IMG/VR virus record: IMGVR_UViG_3300027754_005989
Location: 62,001-126,000 of that record
DNA: 64,000 nucleotides
Source: a virus
Reading direction: 5' to 3' (one strand)
Positions 35,568-43,600 of the stretch are shown here, piece after piece; position 1 is the first letter of the stretch; each line of letters starts with the position of its first letter. A program made the translations under genes and the position numbers. Below the pieces are notes generated by a model. The model was not told where the DNA came from and made no database searches. It was given only the letters and a program-made list of their open reading frames with translations.

Positions 35568-37038
35568 TTTGCTTGCTTCTTAAGTCATTCCAGCGGTTGG
35601 TCATCAAAGTGCGCTTAATGGCATCAAATTCGCCACCTACTGGGGTTCTGCCCATGAACTTGAGATAAAGAGGGTTGATCTTCCTTTTGCCGTCATCTTC
35701 GCTTTGATAGGGAGAAAGATCACCGCTGTCAAAACTGAGGAAGGTATCCACATCGGGATTGTGGGCCTTTGCCATCTGCATCCAATCCTTGATCTTGGAC
35801 CTAGTCAAACCGCTGTGGGTTTGAACCATATCATAAAACTGATCGGGATCAAACTTACCTTTCGACCATTGGAATAACTTAACCAAGTAAACCACATCGT
35901 TAGCTTCTTGTTTAGACCAACCGCCTTGCAATAGAATCTGACGAACATCGTCAGGATTGTTGTTGCGCATGGTCCAAGCAGCCGACATCCATCTGTCGTT
36001 CCTGAGTTCTTCCGGCAAGTCGTCTCCGCTAAATTCAATATTCGGGAAAATTAAATTCAACAAACCAGAATCTGAAGCTGTCTTCATATATTTTCTGGCA
36101 TCAGTATCTGGATTTTCTAAACCCTTGACAAACTCTGTCTTGGCACAGCCCGAGGGCAATTTCCAGTCTTTGTGAGCTTTGACGACACTCATATACTTGT
36201 CTGGAAGTGAATTGCCTTTTCCAAAACGATTGAAGTGGTTTAGCAAGCGAAATGCCGTCATGGGATCTTCCTTCATGCGATCACCAAACTTCTCTCCAAC
36301 AGCCTTGATCTCACCAGACTTCAAATGATTGGCACCGCCGAATGGATCAATCAGATCGCTGTTGGGACCATCTTCGTTGGTCAAGGGAATATACATGGAG
36401 TTGATGGTGAAGTCACGATTTGATGCATCTTCCTCGATGTTTGCTGCGCTCATGGCATCATCTGGTGTGAAGTTTTTGCTTTTGGGAGACTTAGAAAGTG
36501 TCGAAAGAATAAAGGGTTGGCCATTCACCTCAGCCGTAATCTCCATTTCCTTGCTTTTTTTGTCCCACTTGCTGGCATAGAAAACTTTGTTCTTATTGCC
36601 AGCAACAGGCAGGCTGGAATAATTCTTGATAGCTCCGTGGCTGGGTTTGACCTCTTTGAAACCATTTTGAGACAGAATCATTCTGATTTCGCTTGGTGTA
36701 GCATCTGTGACCAGATCATAGTTGTTGGGAGTTTTTCCCATGAGGTGGTCACGAACTGCACCTCCTGTCAAATACAGAGATTTCTTTTTGAGTTGAGGTT
36801 CAACTTCGCCTTTGTTTTTTTCAATCGTCGTGTAGCCAACAGTCACCTTGTTGGAATTTGTAAATGCCTTGACGACCTTGGCAAGATTGGCATGATTGGA
36901 CTTATCAATCATGAATGGCGTGAATTCCTTATCGCCACCTTCCTTCTTTTGGAGCTTGATTTTTGCGGTAACGCCTGTGACTGGCTCCGCTTCTTTTTCT
37001 TCTCTAAATTTCAAATAATCTGAGAAATAATGTGCCAT
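35560..37038 (-). CDS. CCA-adding/poly(A) polymerase-type nucleotidyltransferase (492 aa)
   Basis: Class II tRNA nucleotidyltransferase head domain: 'LYLTGGAVRDHLMGKTP' (GGAVRD at 92-97), 'NNYDLVTDATPSEIRM', 'SNRDFTINSMYIPL' (motif RDFTIN), and 'DPFGGANHLKSGEIKAVGEK' ending 'EDPMTAFRLLNHFNRF'. The first metal-binding Asp of the DxD is Asn (N106-Y-D108), seen directly as AAC. C-terminal half is helical, unlike typical length of about 400, and the first 20 residues 'MAHYFSDYLKFREEKEAEPV' form a tag-like segment. Expected role: adding CCA or nucleotides to RNA 3' ends; activity uncertain because of the Asn. Late-type box CTAAATA lies 29 bases upstream. Confidence 0.88.
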   Translation of the reverse strand: MAHYFSDYLKFREEKEAEPVTGVTAKIKLQKKEGGDKEFTPFMIDKSNHANLAKVVKAFTNSNKVTVGYTTIEKNKGEVEPQLKKKSLYLTGGAVRDHLMGKTPNNYDLVTDATPSEIRMILSQNGFKEVKPSHGAIKNYSSLPVAGNKNKVFYASKWDKKSKEMEITAEVNGQPFILSTLSKSPKSKNFTPDDAMSAANIEEDASNRDFTINSMYIPLTNEDGPNSDLIDPFGGANHLKSGEIKAVGEKFGDRMKEDPMTAFRLLNHFNRFGKGNSLPDKYMSVVKAHKDWKLPSGCAKTEFVKGLENPDTDARKYMKTASDSGLLNLIFPNIEFSGDDLPEELRNDRWMSAAWTMRNNNPDDVRQILLQGGWSKQEANDVVYLVKLFQWSKGKFDPDQFYDMVQTHSGLTRSKIKDWMQMAKAHNPDVDTFLSFDSGDLSPYQSEDDGKRKINPLYLKFMGRTPVGGEFDAIKRTLMTNRWNDLRSKQNG

Positions 37039-37067
37039 GTGACATCCCTAGCTGTAAGATTGTAAAT

Positions 37068-37074
37068 TATTTAG
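37068..37074 (-). promoter_or_regulatory. Late-type box CTAAATA
   Basis: Minus strand, 29 bases before ATG 37038. Confidence 0.4.
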
Positions 37075-37092
37075 CCGTTTATCCTGTATTTT

Positions 37093-37401
37093 TCAATCAT
37101 TCGGAGGACTTTGTAAATTCAAGAAGTAAAGTATCGTGCCTCCTATTACCATCAAGGCAATTTTCCATAGACTATCGAAAATTCTGCCCCAAATACCATC
37201 GACAGCTTCTAATTTTTTTTGCATCACATCTAAACTATGTTTAATGTCCTTGATTTCATTATTAATAATGAGAATATCTTTGTCAATACTCTCGTTTTTT
37301 TCAGTATGATTTTCTAAAGACTTAACGATGGTTGTGATGCGTTCATCGTGCCTTGTCACTATGTCAGAAACATCTGAAGTTGTTTTCTTGGCTGGTGGCA
37401 T
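37093..37401 (-). CDS. Coiled-coil protein with C-terminal membrane helix (102 aa)
   Basis: ATG 37401, with CTAAATA at 37433-37439 on the minus strand. Residues 10-70 are a coiled coil ('VTRHDERITTIVKSLENHTE', 'LIINNEIKDIKHSLDVMQKK'), followed by 'SLWKIALMVIGGTILYFL', one transmembrane helix, and a short polar end. This plan (coiled coil then tail anchor) is found in phage haemolysin-XhlA-like or holin-associated proteins, a tentative parallel. Confidence 0.75.
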   Translation of the reverse strand: MPPAKKTTSDVSDIVTRHDERITTIVKSLENHTEKNESIDKDILIINNEIKDIKHSLDVMQKKLEAVDGIWGRIFDSLWKIALMVIGGTILYFLNLQSPPND

Positions 37402-37432
37402 AATTTTCCATTTCTATTAACCCGACCCTATA

Positions 37433-37439
37433 TATTTAG
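37433..37439 (-). promoter_or_regulatory. Late-type box CTAAATA
   Basis: Minus strand, 32 bases before ATG 37401, overlapping the upstream region of the rightward structural operon. Confidence 0.35.
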
Positions 37440-37441
37440 TG

Positions 37442-37951
37442 ATGAGTAATACAACAAAAATTGAAGAAAAAACAGAAGTTGTCATCATCGAAGAGTCCGA
37501 ATCTTCGTTTGAGCAACGAGTTGATTCCATGCTGCCAAAAATGAATGTGAGCATCCCAGAGAACTCAGGGCCACCGGCAGATGCTTTGATCAGCGACCAG
37601 CATTATTTAACGGTGTTGGACGAGATCATGAACAACATCCGTGACGACCGCAAGCAGGTTGATGATTTTTTGTCAACTTTCGCAAATATGGTCATAAATG
37701 ACGGCGATGCCACCACATCCAGCAAGGAGGCGATGGTCAATCTCGTGAAAACCAAGGTTGATCTTCAGGACAAGATGCTGAAGGCAGCGGACTTGATGAC
37801 AAGGCTGAAATTGAAAAACACTTATGCTTATTCTGGACCACATTTGAACGCCCTTCAGCAAAACAACATAAATATTGGTACGGATAACACAACTTTCAAT
37901 CGAAAAGAGCTTATTAGAGCCATCAATCAAGCGAAGAAGAAAAAGGATTAA
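37442..37951 (+). CDS. Conserved phage helical protein (169 aa)
   Basis: ATG 37442 (a GTG sits just before it); no clear ribosome site. First gene of the structural operon. N-terminus is acidic and disordered-looking ('VVIIEESESSFEQRVDSMLP'), then 'YLTVLDEIMNNIRDDRKQVD' and 'VDLQDKMLKAADLMTRLKLK', long helices, and basic 'RKELIRAINQAKKKKD' at the end. In T4-like phages small helical proteins before the tail genes include terminase small subunits and tail chaperones; I cannot decide. Confidence 0.75.
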   Translation: MSNTTKIEEKTEVVIIEESESSFEQRVDSMLPKMNVSIPENSGPPADALISDQHYLTVLDEIMNNIRDDRKQVDDFLSTFANMVINDGDATTSSKEAMVNLVKTKVDLQDKMLKAADLMTRLKLKNTYAYSGPHLNALQQNNINIGTDNTTFNRKELIRAINQAKKKKD

Positions 37952-37953
37952 TT

Positions 37954-39276
37954 ATGTCAAGGCACGCACTCGAAGAATGGCTGGTAGAAGCAAGTGGCGA
38001 TGTTCCGGGCGGTCAATCTCCTATGGGACAGCCAGATTTCCCTCCTATGGGTGGTCCTCCTCCCGGCGACCCAAATGCCGCCAATCCTCCTGCTCCCAAT
38101 ATGGCTCCACCCGGTGCTGCACCCCAGCAGAATTCTCCAGATGCTGAGAAAAAAGCAGCAGAAATGCCCGATGTCAGCAAGGACCCCCAATCTCCCGACA
38201 TGCCCGAAAAAGCATCCGATCAGGATTTTGAAACTTGGAAAAACGAATTTTTCAAAGAAAGCGTCAAGGGAGATGTCGGCAAGCTAATCGAAATGGTCCA
38301 GCAAATTAGGGATGCGGAATTGGAAGCCTATCCCCGCAAATTCGTGGAAGATAACCTTCAAATTTGCTTTCTGCGCCAAAATGCCAACATTGAAAAGGCA
38401 GGAAAGGCTATTCGCAACAACATCAAGCAGAATCTCGACCAGAATAATCCCTCTGTTTCCCTTGTGAACCACCTACTAAGCGCTCTTCAAGTGACTCCAG
38501 AATTGAACAATGTATTCATCAAGCTGAAAGGTCTTCTGGGAATGAAGGGCGACCTTCACCGCAAGTACATGGCGAGCCTTCTTGGAGCAGTACAGGTCGG
38601 TACTGGTGGCAACAACGAAGACATCATTTATAACGAGCGTGATTATTCAATTCGCATTTCGACCCGCTTCAATGATAAGTGGGGAAGAGTCGATATCGGT
38701 AAATGGAGCCTAAAAGAAGACGATCCCGAGCGTTATCTCACCGAGCCTGAGCAAAAGAGAATGGAAGAAGGCAGTCCTGAGGAGAAAGATGTTCTTCGAC
38801 GCAGAGTGGTGATGGAGTCGATTGCCGAGGGTTTCAAGAAAAGAAGCTTTATGATTCATGTTGTAGGACAGGATGGTACTGTTGCCACACTTGGTTGGGA
38901 TTTATCTGGTAGCTTGAAGAGTGCTTATACCTCAGGAAAGCTGGTTGTAAAAACAATTCAGAGTGATAATTCCGAAGCCATGATTGATGATGACGGCGAA
39001 ATCATCCCTTACATGGACATCAAGATCAAATATGTGAAAGATGCCGATGGTGGCGTTGACGAAGATGGCAAGCCAGCCAAGGAAGATCATGATTTCATGG
39101 AGCGGATTGACGGAATGCTATTCCTGACCGCTCAATACAAAATTCTGAAGGAAGCTGCTTCAAGCTTCAGCGGTATTGTCCTGAAGGAAACGCCCTATAC
39201 CGGCAATCCGAGCGACCTGAAGACCATCATGCGCTGTGTTCCAAGTGCTCCTGAGCTTTTAATGAGGAATTGCTGA
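37954..39276 (+). CDS. Pro-rich N-terminus structural-operon protein (440 aa)
   Basis: ATG 3 bases after the previous stop. 'MSRHALEEWLVEASGDVPGG' starts with a tag-like helix, then a Pro/Gly-rich linker (about 20-90: 'PMGGPPPGDPNAANPPAPNM'). From residue 90 a globular domain: 'LIEMVQQIRDAELEAYPRKF', 'INDKWGRVDIG'-type beta region ('ISTRFNDKWGRVDIGKWSLK') and 'SFMIHVVGQDGTVATLGWDL' to the end. No known family recognised. Possibly an internal head or neck protein because of the tag-like start. Confidence 0.75.
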   Translation: MSRHALEEWLVEASGDVPGGQSPMGQPDFPPMGGPPPGDPNAANPPAPNMAPPGAAPQQNSPDAEKKAAEMPDVSKDPQSPDMPEKASDQDFETWKNEFFKESVKGDVGKLIEMVQQIRDAELEAYPRKFVEDNLQICFLRQNANIEKAGKAIRNNIKQNLDQNNPSVSLVNHLLSALQVTPELNNVFIKLKGLLGMKGDLHRKYMASLLGAVQVGTGGNNEDIIYNERDYSIRISTRFNDKWGRVDIGKWSLKEDDPERYLTEPEQKRMEEGSPEEKDVLRRRVVMESIAEGFKKRSFMIHVVGQDGTVATLGWDLSGSLKSAYTSGKLVVKTIQSDNSEAMIDDDGEIIPYMDIKIKYVKDADGGVDEDGKPAKEDHDFMERIDGMLFLTAQYKILKEAASSFSGIVLKETPYTGNPSDLKTIMRCVPSAPELLMRNC

Positions 39277-39277
39277 T

Positions 39278-39754
39278 ATGCGACAATTTTTAGAATTCGT
39301 AGACCGCAAACAGCGTGAGACCAAACGACAATTGAAATTGGTCGAGAAGGCTTTGCGTAAAGGCAACTTCCATGTTTACTCCCATCTTGAAGATGATGAT
39401 CCTTATCTTTTCGTGAGGAGCCCTTCAAAAAAGCTTAGCTTTGAAGGAATCCGTGTTTACACGATTGGAGATCAAGTTGCCTATCGTGTTCAAAAAATGG
39501 AAAAAACCGAGCCTTATGGCAAATCTTATTCCTTGAATATCGAAGACATGTTCAATGACTACATGGGAGAGGACATGGACGAGGAAGAGGCTGGGAAAAA
39601 GGTTGTTGAGAGCATGGTCTCTGAATTGAAGAAGTTTTTTAGCAAGAGCGAGGAAGCTGAAGAGGAAATGAGATCGAAGACCGGAGATGGAGTTGGTCTG
39701 ATTGTTAAGACTGGCGGCAGCGATTACAGCAGTACGGTACTAAATAGGTTGTAA
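39278..39754 (+). CDS. Hypothetical structural-operon protein (158 aa)
   Basis: ATG after TGAGGAATTGCTGAT. 'MRQFLEFVDRKQRETKRQLK' is a strongly helical start of the tag-like type; 'PYLFVRSPSKKLSFEGIRVY' is a beta domain; 'YMGEDMDEEEAGKKVVESMV' an acidic helix. Last 25 residues Gly/Ser-rich. Followed after 8 bases by the Pmp3-like gene. Unknown function. Confidence 0.75.
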   Translation: MRQFLEFVDRKQRETKRQLKLVEKALRKGNFHVYSHLEDDDPYLFVRSPSKKLSFEGIRVYTIGDQVAYRVQKMEKTEPYGKSYSLNIEDMFNDYMGEDMDEEEAGKKVVESMVSELKKFFSKSEEAEEEMRSKTGDGVGLIVKTGGSDYSSTVLNRL

Positions 39755-39762
39755 GGAGGACC

Positions 39763-39948
39763 ATGAGCGAAGAGCAACAGAAGAGTGATTCAGAGCTTTT
39801 GGCTGTTATTTTGGCTATCTTTTTGCCTCCACTTGGAGTTTTTCTCAAGAGAGGTTTGGACGCACAGTTCGTTATCAACATTTTATTGACTTTGTTTGGA
39901 TGGTTGCCGGGTATTATTCACGCACTTTATGTTATTCTGAAAAAGTAA
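39763..39948 (+). CDS. Pmp3/UPF0057-family membrane peptide (61 aa)
   Basis: ATG after AAGGAGGACC. 'ELLAVILAIFLPPLGVFLKR' then 'GLDAQFVINILLTLFGWLPG' and 'IIHALYVILKK': two transmembrane helices with the PPLGVFLxxG and LTxxGWxPGxIHAxYV signatures of the Pmp3/YqaE/UPF0057 family. In bacteria and yeast these small proteolipids affect membrane potential and stress resistance. A copy in the middle of a tail operon is unusual; ends just before a terminator. Confidence 0.92.
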   Translation: MSEEQQKSDSELLAVILAIFLPPLGVFLKRGLDAQFVINILLTLFGWLPGIIHALYVILKK

Positions 39949-39970
39949 TAAGGCCGGTTGCAACAAACAT

Positions 39971-40001
39971 AAAAAAGTCCCGTTTCGACGGGGCTTTTTT
40001 G
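39971..40001 (+). terminator. Rho-independent terminator
   Basis: AAGTCCCGT-TTCG-ACGGGGCTT hairpin (one G.U) flanked by A6 and T6. Confidence 0.9.
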
Positions 40002-40024
40002 TTTTATGGTCCTGTAGATAAGGT

Positions 40025-40540
40025 ATGGCAGTACCATTTGTCGATGCTGTGATTCCCGGCGGTCTTCTCAATACCACGAGTACGAGTTCTGCGATCAATC
40101 GTGGAAGTTTAGTTACATTCAATTATCTTTTTCATAAACCGGGACACGATCCTGCTCCGATGGTTTTAATCACAGACATTTGGCCACAGTATATTCGTGG
40201 GATTAATTTACACTATTTAACTTTTCCTGTGATTAAAAAACTTGCTTTTCCTTCACCGGGGAGAAGCGTGTGTGACAGCCCAATTTTTACCTATCAATAT
40301 ATAAAAGGCAACAACTATATAGTTTCATCTTTCCGTCAGTATAAACGCAACGGAATCGAGCGTCTGAAGAAGCTGGATTGTGCGTTTATAGTGAATGCTC
40401 TCGCCGTATCTCGGTCATTTGACCCCAACGAGATAGAAGCGATTCGCAAGTCTGTGCGAGAGCAAATTCGTCGCATGGTTAACCAACCAGCAGCACCCAC
40501 AGGCGAAATGACATTTGGACAGGCTCCACCAACAACATAA
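40025..40540 (+). CDS. Conserved phage protein, 'IRGINLHYLTF' family (171 aa)
   Basis: ATG after GATAAGGT. 'HKPGHDPAPMVLITDIWPQY' and 'IRGINLHYLTFPVIKKL' form a conserved phage signature (KxxxDPxPxxLxxxxxxxxIRGxNLHYL) seen in T4-like genomes near tail assembly genes. 'TYQYIKGNNYIVSSFRQYKR' gives a beta-rich core. Assembly or tail-completion role inferred from position before the tape measure. Confidence 0.8.
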   Translation: MAVPFVDAVIPGGLLNTTSTSSAINRGSLVTFNYLFHKPGHDPAPMVLITDIWPQYIRGINLHYLTFPVIKKLAFPSPGRSVCDSPIFTYQYIKGNNYIVSSFRQYKRNGIERLKKLDCAFIVNALAVSRSFDPNEIEAIRKSVREQIRRMVNQPAAPTGEMTFGQAPPTT

Positions 40541-40555
40541 TTGTCGATAGGAGTC

Positions 40556-40562
40556 CTAAATA
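40556..40562 (+). promoter_or_regulatory. Late-type box CTAAATA
   Basis: 48 bases before ATG 40610 and 15 bases after the stop of gene 40025. Confidence 0.35.
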
Positions 40563-40609
40563 TGTCAACTAATTTCTCATATAAAAATAAGTCGAAATCA
40601 TAGGATATC

Positions 40610-43600
40610 ATGGCAGACAATGTAGGTCGTAGCATAGACGCACTAAATTTGACAATAGGTCAATTAAAAGACTTGTTAAATACGAAGTGTAGCACTCCCA
40701 CGCCTATGGGTGGAGGCAGTTCTGGAAGTTTAGGAGAATTAGCTCAAGTTCTAGAGAAATTTACCAAAGATTTTAAAAAGGAAATGGAAGATCAAACCAA
40801 ACATCTAAAAGATGTCTTGGGCGCAAAATCAAGCGTAGATGGTAAAAGGGCCGCAAATAAGAAAACAAAACCAGTTGCTGACAATGCTGACTCTCTCGGA
40901 TCAGATGATTACTTGGATGATGTTAGTGACAATTACAAATTCATGAATGCACTCGAGTCATCTTTACAAAAGAACAAATTAAAGTTTGATAGGCAGTATT
41001 TGGCCACAGCGACCCAAAATATACGCACAAGACATACTGAACTCAGCCATTTAGACGAAAAAGCATTCTTGGCAAAATTAGAAAGTGAAACCTACTATAA
41101 AAAAGCTCTTGCAGATGAAACCTTAGCTCTGAAACAAAATATTAGTGCTGCACGCCAGCTTCGTGATCAGTTTAGCGAAATTCAAAGTATGTTGGGTTCC
41201 TTTGAGCAAAGTCTTGGACTCAAGACCACAGAGACTTTGTTTGGTGGAATAGTTGAACAAGAAATGAAGTTCACTCAGGAAATTCGTGCCACAGCATACG
41301 AGACAGCAGGTGCTACCAAGGAAGCTCGTGGACTTCAAAGAGCATTCGAGGATATTGGCAAGTCTGTAGCACAGACTGGTGTCAACAGAACTGAATTCCA
41401 AAAATCTTATCAGCAAGCTCTGCGAAGCGGTGTCAAAGACCTTAAGCAGGCAGGCAATCTCACCACAGCGCAACTGAATACCGAAAAACAGTTGGGGATG
41501 GAAGCAGGTTCTTTGCAAGACACATTCCAAGATTTGGCGATGTCTGGTCGCATGAATTCTGGACAGATAGCCGACATGGGTCGTGGCATGAGAGATGTAG
41601 CCAAAGCTACAGGCTTAACAGGCGAAGCTCTTAGAGGGGCTATCGACAGCAGTAAAGAGTTAATTCGTGATTTAAGAAACGCATCACAGTTGACGGCAGC
41701 TTCTGCCAAGAATGTCATCGAAATTTCGGCAAATGCCAAAAAACTTGGAGTTGAATCAGAGGTCAATAATTTGATGAAAGGTTTGGTTTCATCGAATAAT
41801 CTTATCCTTGATGCCTCGAACGAAACAAGAACATTGATTCTTCAAGCTGCCAGCAAAGTAGGCAGAGTTGAAGATGCTATGAATGGCACAATAACAAGAT
41901 CAAAGGAAGGCATCAAAGACTTGGCCAAGGGTATGGAGAAAATCCTTAAAGATTTTGGAGTCAATGGTGTTGAAGAAATCGACAATCTTTCAGACACAGC
42001 AAAAAGAGATTTAAATCTTAGAATCAAAGCTGTTTATGGTATGGAGCTTGGACAATTTAGATCAACTCTTGAAAGTATGAAGGAAAGCGGTAAGGGTCTG
42101 GGAGACAGACTGGAAGACATCAATAAAAAACTGCAACAAAATGCAACAACTGAAGAAAAAAAGGTATTGATGGAGCAGCAACGCCAGTTGAAAACATCCA
42201 AGCAATTAGAGGTTTTGACTGCGTTAGATGAAGCTGCCAAGGGTGCTAAGGACATGGGTCAAGCCCTGTCTAAATTTGGAGATCGCAAAAAAGACTTTGA
42301 AAAAGACATGCAAGCCTTGGGCACTTCTTGGACAAGCGAAACCCAAGTTGCTAGAGATGCGATCAAGGGATCTTTGGAAAGCGTTAATGAAGGTCTCAAG
42401 AAAGCTGGCAAGGAAGAGATCAAGATCAGCAGCGACGAAATTGAAAAAGCCATCAAAGACCCGACTGCTCTGCGTGAATTGACTGCCAAGATCACAAAGG
42501 GTGAACAACAGTTGGCAACAGCGCAAAAAGCACAACTTGATCCTGTCACAGAAACAAATCAGAAGCTGACTGAGATTAATGACACTTTGAGAAATATGTC
42601 TCAAAATGTTATCTCTAAACTGTTCAATAGTTTCTTGGGCAAAATAATCATGATAGGAGGTGTTCTTTCTGGTATCGGAGCGGCAGTTATAGGTCTTGGA
42701 GTGACTGGAAAAAATGCTTATGACACGCTCGGTAAGTTAATAAAGGGTGGGCAAGATTTATACGGAGGCAAGCAAGAAAGCTTCGTAAGTAATATCAAAA
42801 AGTATTTTGGAATAGGTGGCAAGAAGAATGCTACTCCTGAAGGTGGAGCGTCTTCTCCAACGGAGGCAGCAGCAGCAGCGGCAGCAGCGGCAGCAGCAAC
42901 AGCGCCTAAGGAAACAGCACCTAAGTCAGCAGAAGCGGTCACCAAGGCTACGACAGAGGGAAAGGGAGGAAGATATGTAAAAATTCTGGAAGAGTCTCTG
43001 AAAGAGCTTAATTCTATTTCAAACACTATGTCGCAATCAAGTCTCTTCCTTCAAAAAATATCAGAATGCATTTGCAGACCCAGAAAAGCAGCGGCAGCGG
43101 GCACCCCACCCGGTGCTGGAGGAACTAGTGCTGATTCTGCTGCTCGAGTAGCCCTCCAGAGAGAACAAAAAACCAATGTCAAAACGGATGCCAAACTCAA
43201 CGAAAAGCAGTTAAAAGAGCAAAATAAAGAAATTAAAAGAGGAAAAAGAGAAGACATAATTCAGAGAGCGGAGACAAAGGGAGCCAAAGCTGCTGCTAAA
43301 GAAAGCAAGGGAGGAAAAGTAGATTGTCCTCCAACAGCAGAAGCAGGTTGTTTAGAACCCAGCGTGATGGAAAATATGGGAGCAGAGATGAAAAAGGCCG
43401 CTCCTGCTATTCTCATGTTTGCTGCTGGAGCACTTTTGTTGGGTATTGCGCTGATGTGGCTTGCCAACAAGTTGCTTGCGGCCTTGAATCTTGATGCTGC
43501 AAAAATTGCAGAGACTGCCGAGTCGTTAATTGTGATTGTCGGAGTAACGGCAGCTATCGCCGCTGCTGCTTATGCAGCGGGCAAAGTCTTGATGTCTGAA

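Noticed and set aside
42868-43026. Poly-Ala-coding repeats as a separate mobile or regulatory element
   Set aside because: GCAGCAGCAG-type repeats lie within the tape-measure frame and simply encode an Ala-rich linker.
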